Assembly (NCBI GenBank): GCA_905221605.1 | Contig: CAJNDS010002305.1 | Span: 397,610 to 461,609, forward strand | DNA length: 64,000 nt | Origin: Symbiodinium natans | Taxonomy: Eukaryota > Sar > Dinophyceae > Suessiales > Symbiodiniaceae | Direction of reading: 5' to 3' | Part shown: piece by piece, positions 43,101 through 55,100 of the stretch | Layout: each line of letters starts with the position of its first letter | How positions within the stretch are numbered: position 1 is the stretch's first letter | Translations under genes and position numbers: made by a program | The notes under the pieces: model-generated | Told to the model about the DNA's origin: nothing | Databases searched by the model: none | The model's input: only the letters and a program-made list of their open reading frames with translations

Positions 43101-46100
43101 CCCACCCTCTCTGGGTAGAGATAATCTGGGGTTAGGGGCACTCTCGGGTTGGGCACTCGAGGGATTGGCACTCCAGGGGGTTGGGCACTCCAGGGAAAAA
43201 TTTGGGGTTGGGCACTCCAGGAAACACTCTGCAGTTGGGCACTCCAGGGACACTCTGGTCTTGGGCACTCCAGGGACACTTTGGGGTTAACCCTAAACCC
43301 TAAACCCTAAACCCTAAACCCTGGACACTTTGGGGTTGGGCACCGAAGGGTTAGGCAGACCGGGCGAGGATAAGTAGACTGGGCGAGAAAAAGAGTTGAG
43401 GTTAAAATCTAGCAACCCCACACCGAGGGTGGGGAGTAAACATATGCTTCCTTTTTAAGGGCAATACAGGGATTATTGTTTTTTTTCTTTGGGGGGGGGT
43501 TCTTAAGCAAATAGTACTTGTGACAGGCATCATCACCGCCCGCTTTATGTTCTTGCAGACCGATTCGGGCCACGATTTCCGCTCTGGCATGGCCTGGGTG
43601 GAGCTCGGCCTCATCTACGTCGTGCCCGGCCTGAGTTTCTCCGGTGTGGGGTCTAGGGTCTATAGGGTTTGGGGTTTAGGGATCAGGGTCTAGGGTTTAG
43701 GGTCTAGGGTCTAGGGTCTACGGTCTAGGGTCTAGGGTTTAGGGCTTAGGGCTGCTCCCGCCCAATCCTGGAAACAATCCAAACCGCAATGGGTCTTGAA
43801 CAAACTTTCACAAGGCATCGGCGATTGCTCCAAATTGCCCGGCACATGTATGTATGTGTATATATATATATCTATATATAGGCGGGCGCGGGATTCAAGA
43901 CGCCCTCTATTTCCTTGTGACTGTCTACAAAGTCCACATTTCCTTCTATTTCGCGCCTTACTTGGGGTCCTTATAGACTGAACACAGGTTCTGCTCCGAC
44001 AAGGCCTTCCTATTGTTTTTCATTAGGCTTTTATTACAAACCTCCCAAATTACCTCTTGTTCGGCTCTTAAATATGGTCGAATATTTAAGACGCCCCTGT
44101 GTGCTTCGCTCATTTCTCCGACAGCATTTGTCACGATGCTGTTGCACTGCTCCGTGAACTTATTACTGGGTATTAAAGATGATGATGATGTGTGATATGT
44201 TGCGATGCTGGTTCTTTAGTATGGTCGAACCACTGGGCCTGGAGCCTCACACTTACAAGCCTAGTTCAACCCAAACAAACTCCAACCCCTGAAATCCAAA
44301 CAACTGACCAACGACACGGCATTTAAGACTTACCAAACACACCTATGCCGGGCGCGGGGCCTACATATTTCAGCCTAACCACCTGATCTGATGGTAAACA
44401 CCCAATTCCGGTAAGAAATCGCCTTTAAACACCAGAAACCTCTGTTTCTTTAATGTAAAACCAAGGTACGCCTTAAATCCCGTGCCCGGCTATCTATATA
44501 TATATATATAGATATATATATATATATTATGTGGCAAGGACCTTTCTGCATGATTTGACGGGTCTCTTTGTTTATACTAGTCAACTACTCAAACCTATCC
44601 TTCAGGATGTATGGTCACACTCGAAGCCCCAGACCCTAAACCCAAAACCCTAAACGCAAAGCCCGAAACTCCAAGCGCTACATCTGGACAAAACAATTGC
44701 TTGTGATTAAGCATTCAGAGATCAAAGGTGGAGAAAGACAGGTAGGCAAGAACGGATGAGAATAAGAAGCGACAGAAAGAAGAGAGAGAGGGAGAGAGCA
44801 AGAGTGAGATGAAGACAAGAGAAGGAGGAAGGCAAATTCTAGGGAAATAATGAACTGCACATCAAGGGAAACGAAGAAGTGAAAGGCGGCATAGGCCGGT
44901 GTTATAGCTGCTGGTTTAGAGTTTAGGGTTTAGGGTTTAGGGCATCAACAGATCTTGAGATCACAGGAAGTCTTTCAAACTTTTCAGACCATTACTTTCT
45001 GTCCCACCAACGGCTGCGATGAAAGTTTCTGACGAAGGGAGCAGGGTATACTTGAAGCGGAAGTTCGGCCCTAAACCCTACACCCTAAACCCTACACCCT
45101 ACACCCTTCACCTAAACCCTAAACCCTAAACCCTACACCCTACACCCTAAACCCTAAACCCTAAACCCTAAACCCTAAACCCTAAACCCTAAACCCTAAA
45201 CCCTAAACCCTAAACCCTAAACCCTAAACCCTACCCTATACCCTATGCCCTATACCGAATACCCTAAAGCCGAAGCCCCTTTGAAGGTGATTCACGCCAG
45301 CCGTGCCATCATGATTGCTCTCTTCTCCCCGGCCCTGAGGAGGCATCTTGGTGTCGTTACCGAGTCCCTTGTAGGGTTTAGGGTTTAGGGTTGCCGGTAC
45401 CCTGCAGCCATTCCTCGTAAATCAAAGGAAACAGACCCCCAATGATCAGAAGCCTCCTTTGCCTCTTTGCTTGCCTTGGGTTCGTCGATCAATTGCCGCA
45501 CGGCACCCTTTCATATCTTGCTAGCCCAGTGGTGCCCTTTTTCCCTTTTGTTTGGTTCAAGGTTCCCTTATAAATTAACCAACCAAAAAAGGGTGCCCTT
45601 ATTTTGATGTGGTTACTGGGGTACCAAGATATACAGCTTGGGCAGCTTGAGGTTACGAATCCTGGTCTTGACAGCTCCTGTGGCACATTTTTTTTTGGGT
45701 TTAGGGTTTAGAGTTCAGCTTTGCGTTCGGGCTTCGGACTCTTTGACTTTGCCAACAAAGCGCCGAGCCGAAAGGATTTGTGAATTTCGGGAGAAAGGGG
45801 GGGTCTTGGCGGATAATTGGCTCGTATAGTGTTGTGGATTGACAAATGGGAGTTTACGAAAATAAGGGACCCCCCAAGATAGTCCCCAAATAGTAGGATC
45901 CCTTCATAAGAAAAGGACCCCAATAAGGTACCCCGAACATCGTAAACCCCCAAATCTCTCCCGTGGGCGCAGTCTCCTAAGCTCAGGCTGGGCTACGGTC
46001 TCAGCCTCAAGGCGTGGTGCCAATATGGGCTAACTTGGCCTAAGCCGTAAGAACCCTCAACTGCTTGGGGTGATTTAATGTCCTTCTGAGGTCTCTGCGG

Positions 46101-49100
46101 GTTTTGAGGCTGTGGGATGCGTTGGGCTTTTTTTGTTCTGCCATTTGGGGGGGTTGATCCCCTTAACAAGGTCCAATTCCACGCACCAAGCTTCTGAGGT
46201 CCTGCAATCCTACCCCCCTCTACTCTGCCGCCCTAAGCCCCTAAACCCTAAACCCTAAACCCGATCAAGGCATGGGAAGGCATGATGCGAGCCGGGAACC
46301 CTTGCTGCACGAACCCGAAGTGTCCATGCCCCGATGATCGCAGATGACTGGTCAGCAGAAAAACATAGACCCTAAACCCTAAACCCTAAACCCTAAACCC
46401 TAAACCCTAAACCCTAAACCCTAAACCCTAAACCCTAAACCCTGAGATGGGCAACATGGTGGGCAACTGTACAGGGCCCTAGGTAGACTGGTAGCCCAAC
46501 AAGTGCCTCCAGCCATCCCACAGACTCACAGACCCAAGCCCCAAAGCAGCGACAATACCGAGCCCTACTGCAATAAACCCTAAACCCTAACCCTAAACCC
46601 TAAACCCTAAACCCTAAACCCTAAACCCTAAACCCCGAACCCTAAACCCTAAACCCTCAACCCTAAACCCTAAGATGCCGCTGCAAGGAGGGCATCATCC
46701 TGGTCGTGGGGGGCTTAAGAGGGGCGGTGGCCCTGGTGATGGGCCTGACCCCTGGCTGCTCTGTGCTGTCCTGTGGATCCTAGTGATGTTGTTGGGTTTT
46801 GGGGTTTAGGGTTTAGGGTTCAGGGTTTAGGGCTTAGGGCTTAGGGTTTAGGGTTTAGGGTTTAGGGCTTAGGGTTTGGGGTTTGGGGTTCAGGGTTGAG
46901 GGTTGAGAGCTTAGGGCTTTTGACGGTTTGGCACGTGTGCTTTGGTGTCTGTCTCCACACTCAGCTGCAACCCTGTGCCATCAACCCTAAACCCTAAACC
47001 CTAAACCCTAAACCCTAAACCCTAAACCCTAGACCCTAGACCCTAGACCCTAGACCCTAGACCCTAAACCCCAATTGCCCTTGAACATGAAGTGCTGAGG
47101 ATCATCTTGGACAACAAGTTTATTGACAACGAGACCCGGCAGCACCGAAACCTAACAAGCACACACTCCAAAGACGGCGCGTGCTGTATTAGATATTCTT
47201 CAGGTGTAGATAAGCTGCAAAGCTACACCTCTGACACTCCTGGAGCTCATGCGCGTATACATCGTACGTATCTACGCTTCCGCAGTCTCCCCCATTCCCT
47301 CCTCCAGCGCCTGCAACAACCCAACAAGGCGTTTTGTTGCGCATCAGGGACTTGCAAGGTCATGAGGCCTACCTTGCTGGAGCGGTGTAAACGGAGCCCC
47401 AATAAACCGAAAAGGTTCCCACGCCCAAGTGTTTTCGGGCAGGCACTGGAGAGGGTTGGGATTCAGACTGCTAGGACTCAGGGCATTTTGGGGGCTCCAG
47501 GCTTTATAAGGGAAGCACAGACTGCTAGGAGTCAGGGCATTTTGGGGGGCTCCTATAAGGCAAGGATCAGTTTTGAAGTTCCAAACTCCATGGCCACGTG
47601 GGCCACGTGCGAAGTTCGGCCTCTACAAAAGACGCATCCGTCGATATCCTGGGAGAAAGAGCCGCACACAAGCAGATTACTTGTCCACATCTAGAAGCTG
47701 TCGCAAGACTACCCAGAGAGCCCAAATTCCCCTTAATTAAAGCTAAGAATATATGGCTTAAATTACAAAAGGGGGATCCTTGTTACGATTTAGGGAAGCT
47801 TCCCTAAATTAAGGGGTATTGGGCTCGTTGGGTATTTTCAGGTAAAAGCGCCTCTCCATCTGAGGAATCCGGGTTTGCGTGTTGCAGCCGAGGTCCGGGA
47901 GGTCCCTTCAGCCTGCTCTCCAAAGTTTCGGACTCAAGCTGTAAAAACCCTAGGGTTAAGGGTTTAGGGTTCAGGGTTCAGGGTTTAGGGTTTAGGGTTT
48001 AGGGTTTAGGGTTCAGGGTTTCCCAAGGACACCAAGCAGATGATTGCCTTCCACATCTCCGGCATCGTTGTCCTGACCCTCCTTCTCAATGGCGTGGCCA
48101 TTGAGACCATCTACAACAAGCTGTGCCTGGGTTGAGAAAGCTGTTTAGAACGCGGACTTCTGGTTCTGTTCTGTGCATTCAATGCTGCAGCTGGCTCGCA
48201 GAAGCCATGCCTTTCCAGTGTGACTTGTCAAGATGCACAGCCCCTTTGAACCAAAAGCAGTTGTTGTCTTTGGTAGACCTCGGTATAGAGGAGTGAGGGA
48301 GGGAGGGAGGCAGGTAGAGAGAGAGAGAGTGTCGTCCTTGCAAGCTGCCACAGGGGCGGTGCCAGGCATTCCTGGACCAATGCTTCAGGCGATATGTTGG
48401 TTGACTAGATACTAGCTAAATATCAGTGTCCAGATCAGAGCCTCGCCCCTGACCCCTGGCCACCCCCCCCCCCCCCCCCCCCCCGCTGCCAAAACGATGA
48501 ACGATGTGTTCTGGTCTTGACACTGCTTTTTCAGTCTTCACCATCCAGCATCCTCGCAAAAAACCGCCGTGCTTCCCTCATTCGCAGCCCCCGTGTGTTT
48601 CAGCATGTTCGGGCTTCCGCAGCTGGGTGGAAGTCCTGCGAACACTGAGGCACGTTTATCCGGCAAATCCCTACAACACCATCTACCTGCGGAAGATGTT
48701 CTCCAAAATTGAGGAGAGCAATGTGTGTGTGTGTGTGTGTCTTGCCTCTCTCTTTTCTCTCTCTTTTCAGATTGTCGTTGGTTTTGCGCAATCCTGTGTC
48801 ACGCAGGGTTCCTCTTCAGAGTACCGCTGCCGCTCTGAATTAGTCTCGATCGCGTCATGGCGCTGTAGGACCTATCGCGACAAACAGGCTCTTATCTGTT
48901 GAGCAAGCAACCGTTCTTCTCGGACGTCAGATGGCACGGGCTTCTGCGCTGTGCGCCTGAGTTGAGTTTTGGTTTTGAAGGTTTAGTGGCTTATATATAT
49001 ATATATATATATAATGTATAAGAGAGAGAGAGAGGGAGGGGGGGAGAGAGAGAGAGGGAGGGACAGAGAGAGAGGGAGGGAGAGAGAGGGAGGGAGAGAG

Positions 49101-52100
49101 AGAGAGAGACACAGAGAGACACAGAGAGACACAGAGAGACACAGAGAGACACAGAGAGACACAGAGAGACACAGAGAGAGGGAGAGAGAGGGAGAGAGAG
49201 AGGGAGAGAGAGAGGGAGAAGAAAGAGCGGCGGTTAGGCTGCGGGGATAAGGTGCCTTGCTTCCGCAACATCAAGATTGACGCGAATGGCATTCCTTCAT
49301 CGTATGCCATTGACAATGTTTCCGCTGTTATGGGAATCCTGTCTGTGGAGGCAGACGTGATTAGGCCGCAAATGATGGAGTTTCGGGCCAGGTCGCAGTT
49401 TTGGGTTCCATTGTGTGTCCATCCCACGATTGGAGGCTCTGAGTGAGCACATGACCTGGCCCCCAAGGTCAGCGGTGTGGTGACCACCATCGGCTCGAAT
49501 TTTGAGAAGCGATGGTTAGAGAGGCGTGGCAGTTGCGCGAAGATTTTGGCGGACCTGATGCACAACACCAGCGGCAAACTGCAGCGCAATGATTTCATGG
49601 ACCACGTCGCTTACAGCTCGGAGGGTGTCTTGCAGCAGGCTGTGCAGAGGGATGGGGCGCGATAAACTTCGCTAAGGAAGCAGCCTGTTAAACACACAAG
49701 CAGTCGAAGAACAGCGCAGCACGACCCTGAACAACCAAAACAACCACGAACCATGACCAATGTGGCGCTTTTTCCCCCATGCATAAGAGGTCTTTCACAA
49801 GGGACAAGGGACTGTTCTGCTTCATGCGGTCTACTCCCTTACGAGACGAAAAAACTCAGAAAACGTCTGCGGCCAGGTGGACAGCAGGGCTGGAACCTTC
49901 ATCTCGGCTCAGTCGCTTGTGGCGCTGTGTGAGTCAAAGCGACTCAGATGCTCTGAGATAGGCATGGAAGGGCTTAAGGTGCACGATCTTAGAGAATTTT
50001 CGAGCCTTTTGGGGCTCCTTCTACTCACCCCTCCGGCACCTCTGATGCTGGCTAACTCTCTAAGCCTAGGTTGTTCTACCTACTGCTTACCGGCATCCAC
50101 CTCAACCAAGTCTGAGCCCAGGCCATATTGCGTCTCGGTGAAGGTGACGTCGAGAGCCCGCTCGCGCGTCTCTGCTTCGAAGCGCGTATGGGTGCGAGGA
50201 GACGTCAAAGCACACATCCTTTAGGGTTTAGGGTTTAGGGCTCTAAAAAATGCATCGCCGAGAGCTCGAAGCACCGCCTTAAGCCAAAGCCTGGAACGTT
50301 TGAGCCCTCAGCAGGGGAAGGTTACAGACTTCAGCCGCCCGGTTGTGGGTTGCAGGGTGCGGAGTTTGCATTGTGCTATCCGTGTTCTTTCAATTTCACA
50401 CACCTACACGAGGGACGTGGTTTTGGATGTGGCGGGTGTCTCGGGACCAAGAGTCTTGTGAAGACCCCAAGAAGTTCTGATATCTCCACGGAGTCGACGG
50501 TCCAGACGGGCTTTGGAAAACCATCTGGAAAACCATCCCACCAGTCATTGCTAGTCAATTGCTAGTCAATGCGAGTCAATTGCTAGTCATTTGTATCTGC
50601 AGCCTCCGAGGCATCTTTGTGGGCCTCATGACGGATGCCAAGTGGCCAGAAGAGGAGGGTGGTCTACTTAGCCGGTCAAAGCAGCACCAAAGCAGCTCCT
50701 GCAACCACACCGCCCTACTTCAATTCTTGGTGACTGGAGCATCTGCAGCATTCTACTCTAGAGCCGGAAGATCAATCTTCCTCAATCTTCTTGAGGCTTA
50801 CGGTAGTTCGAGCATCGTGCAGATCTAGACAAGTTGCCCGACTTTGCCGTTCTTGAGTTACCAAAGTGCTTTGTGCCTTGGCACGTACATCTGTCGCAGG
50901 AGATGACATCGTCGTACAACTACCTCCCAGAGTGCCACAAACTCAGACCGTTTGCCCATCGAGCATAGGATTACACCTTATATGCCCCAAAATAGAATAG
51001 AATCCCCCTCAAGCAGCCCCAAAAAGGGTACCCCTATTTTCGGAAACCCCCCATGGTAGACTTTGGTAAAAGGTTCATTCGGCGTCTGGGGCGTATGACA
51101 CAGATGAGCACTGTTTCTAGTGTTGCTCAAGATCGATGACAGGCACTTCACCGAGCGCCCCTGGATAGAATCAATCAAGTGTGAGCCGGGTAAGAACAAA
51201 CCGGGCGTTGTCAGAGCTTGTTTGACCAAACCTAGAGGGTGTGTAGTGGGCGTTAGAGCGAGGGAATCCCAAGCCGCTATGCCCTGCAAGCCCAATAGAA
51301 ACCTTCAGCCCGAGAATCTTCAGAAGGACGTTCTCTAGGGTGGTCAGTGAAAGTCGTGCGTTTTTGGAGTTCTGATCATCGTCAACGAGCCTGGATTTGA
51401 ACCCGTAATCTACGAATTGCTTAAGAACCCCCCCCCCCCCAAAAAAAAAAAAAAAAAAAACACTTCTTCCTCGTTAAGGGTAATATAGGGATTACATTCT
51501 TTTGGGGTTCCTAAGCAAATAGTAGTAAACCCTAAACCCTAAGCCCTAAACCCTAAACCTTAAACCCTAAAACCTAAACCCTAAACCCACAACCCTAAGT
51601 AATGTCTGATCACTTGCCCCTGAGCTGCAGGCCACAACGTGGCTTGCCTTGACATCGCCACAGGGGCGCTGCATAGCGGCTCCGTCAAGTTGCCGGGCCT
51701 TGTCTGTTTAGGGTTTAGGGTTTAGGGTTTAGGGTTTAGGGGTTTAGGGTTTAGGGTTTAGGGTTTAGGGTTTAGGGTTTAGGGTTTAGGGTTTAGGGTT
51801 TAGGGTTTAGGGTTTAGGGTTTAGGGTTTAGGGTTTAGGGTTTAGATCAGCTGCTCGTAACTCTAGCTGACTCTAGCTTGGAAAGATTGCAGAGTTTGCA
51901 CTCAGGGGTTCTTGACGAGAGAAAAGCACTTAGAAGGACTTAACATGCAAAGCCAATCTCTATTGAATGCAATTCAAAGACTCTTAAAGAGCAACTTAGA
52001 CATCTGGGGGTTTACCAAACCCCAACTACTGCGATTCCTTTATAATGAGGACTCCCAGAAGGTACCCGCCCTAATTTCGGAAACCGCCATCTCATGGGCG

Positions 52101-55100
52101 ATTATACCCTACAAAACCCCTGAACAAGGGCCCTTTATGGGGTTGGGCAGGGGCATTAGTAAGGCCTCATATATACCCTCTAACCCCTTAAGCATGCCCT
52201 TTATGGGGTTGGTTAGGGCGAATAAGGCCTCATATAGAAAACTCTAAACCCTAAACCCTAAACCCTGCACCCTACACCCTAAACCCTAAACCCGGGGGGG
52301 ACTCCACAGGCTGGAGGAGCGGCTGTCGGCGGTCCCTCATGGTGCCATCGCGGCTCGAGCTGAAGGCTGAAGGCTGAAGGGTCCCTGATTACTGGTTTAG
52401 GGTTTAGGGGTTTAGGGGTTTAGGGGTTTAGGGGTTTAGGGGTTTAGGGGTTTAGGGGTTTAGGGGTTTAGGGGTTTAGGGGTTTAGGGGTTTAGGGTTT
52501 AGGGTTTTTCGCTCTGTTGGGGGGGGGGGATGTGTGGTGGGGCATGGAGCCCAGCAGCTCGTCATGACGACGGGCTAGTGCGAGGGGGCACGGTGAGAGG
52601 AAGATTCGCTCTTGAGCAGCAAGTCCCAAAAACATCTGCCATCATGAACTTGCAAAATAAACTCGAGGTGTGCCCACATGCAAAGACACGTGTCGACGGT
52701 GGTCTCCCATGCCTTTGCGAAATTTGGGTATGGCGTCAGGGTTCTCGGTGTCAGTGAGCTTCGTGCTCAACAGCACAAGCTTTAAAGGCCCTGCCAATTC
52801 AAAGACCTTCGCTCGGCATGGAATGACTCTATATCCCCCTTAAAGGGAATGATCTGCGTTTCTCTCAAACCCAAGAGAGGATATATTACAAAATAGTAAT
52901 GTTTATGAAGGTTCTAAGGGGAGTATAGATGAGGTCACCATCCTGTCCAACGGCTCGCAGAACTCCCCGATCACGGAGCTGGTGTTTTCCTGGCAGAAGC
53001 TCGAAGGTCCAATTTTTACGTTTGGTCCTTGTTTGTGCGGTCGCTGGCGGAGTCGACACAGGGTTTAGGGTGCAGGGTTTAGGGTTAGGGTTTAGGGTTT
53101 AGGGTTTAGGGTTTAGGGTTTAGGGTTTAGGGTTTAGGGTTTAGGGTTTAGGGTTTAGGGTTTAGGGTTTAGGGTTTAGGGTTTAGGGTTTAGGGTTTAG
53201 TTTCCGAGAGGCTTGTGAGTCCAAGCCCAATGCAGGCTAGTCGGCTGGTGGTTTGGTGTTTGGGGGTGCAATGGGGTGCCCGCTTCAAGAAACCTACTAT
53301 TACAAGCAGCTATACCAGTTTGCTGGTCAAAAGTCCCACAAACGCTCACTTTGGGCGTTTGGACCGGATACATGTGCAAACTAAGTGCAAGCTAAGTGCA
53401 AGCTAAGGAAGAATGGTGCAGTCGAGAGGCAGGTCGTGCGCACATCGCCATGGATGTGACTCAGTCCTACAAGAACAACGTTTCATTCATTTCACTTTGT
53501 TCCCGAATTGCCCTATAAACAGGAAGGGGCTGCGCTCTATTTTTTTCCCCATGTTTTTTCTTGATTCTCCACTGCCCTTGCCATTGGACCATTCCCCCGC
53601 CCCGTGCCGGCGAAGCCGGCATATTCCTCGGTTTTGTCGCCACCCTCCCCCCCTTGGGCTACCCCCAACTATCCATCCACATTCCAGTCTAGCGCGATGC
53701 TACTTCCCCGCCCGCCGCACCCACACGCACCTACGTAGCCCTACACTCACCCACCCTGACCCGAACCCACAGGCTTTACAGGAGTTCCTGGTTCGTGTCC
53801 TGGTTCAAGGTTGAGAGCGCGGGGAAAGGGAAAGCCTGGTTCTAAGATGAATTGCCCCAAGAAATCCCGACAAGCAATCCAAAGGCCCAGAAAGTACCAC
53901 GCACCCGACAACGCAACCAGCGCAGCCAGCGCAAAGCCTCTGCGCAGCCCGCGATCTCCTAGTAAAAGGAAACCTGCACTGGAGGGGTCGGAATAATTAC
54001 TAGTATTCCCTTATGGCCCCTTTATAAATCTCCCCAAAAACCCTATTCTAATTATAAAGGCTCCAAAAATAGAAACACCGGAGGCTGAACCATGTCTTCC
54101 TGGCCATCCAGTTCCACTCGGTGGACACGCCAGTATCGAGATCGAACTCTTTCTTCTCGACGGGAAGCAAACTTCCCAAGGGAGACGTTCCTCCAGGTGG
54201 GCCTGTTGGTTAGTAGGGAATGGGGGAATGAGGTACCCTGTATGCCTAAAAGGGTATAGAAAGGGCCCTAACTCCCTGATTTCCTGCTAACCAACAGTAA
54301 GGTGGGGGCTGTTGAGGGTTCAGCGCATTTAGAGTGCTCTCTGAGGTTTATGAGGTTGCGAGTCTTTCCCAGGTTTGGGGTTCGGGGGTCCACGTCTGGT
54401 CAGTTGGTATGTCAGAGCAGTATGTCAGAGCATTTGAGTCTGAATGTTTGGCCTTAGCGGTTGCAGCGTTTTGAGGGTTTGTTCCTCGGATTTTGAGTTG
54501 GGGTTCGGATGCATGCTAATGCAACCCTAAACCCTAAACCCTAAACCCTAAACCCTAAACCCTAAACCCTAAACCCTAAACCCTAAACCCTAAACCCTAA
54601 ACCCTAAACCCTAAACCCTAAACGCATGCAAAAACAGTGCGCACCACAATGGCGCCCAGGTCTCACATTGCTCTTCGAGCCGCGCCCGCACGCGGACAGC
54701 CAAAGTATCAACAGCTTCTTCCGGGTGCTGCTCAATGTCCCTTACGAAGCTTCAGGGGGTTAGGGTTTTAGGGTTTTTAGGGTTTTTAGGGTTTTTAGGG
54801 CTTTTAGGGTTTTTAGGGTTTAGGGTTTAGGGATGTTTAGGGTTTAGGGTCAAGTGCTTTGAATTGAGGCTGGGCTTCGATAAGGCATGGTTCTGATATC
54901 GCCTTCTTGGAGCAGTTGCTTGCTAGTTTGGGCGTTTTTTTTTTCTTTTTTGCGGTTGTTGCTGTGGAAGTTAGGCAGGCACAAGCCGTTCGGGTCCAAA
55001 ATCTAGTGGCTTGTTATAGAGAATAAGAGGCAGTTTATGAAAAGTCTCCCATGCCATTGGTTTACGCGTACAGCTTTTTTTCACTATAAAGTCGGGATCA

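Noticed and set aside
48927-49598. 223-codon - strand frame
   Set aside because: Half of it is the GAGAGA/ACAGAG microsatellite read as Ser/Leu; no recognisable domain.
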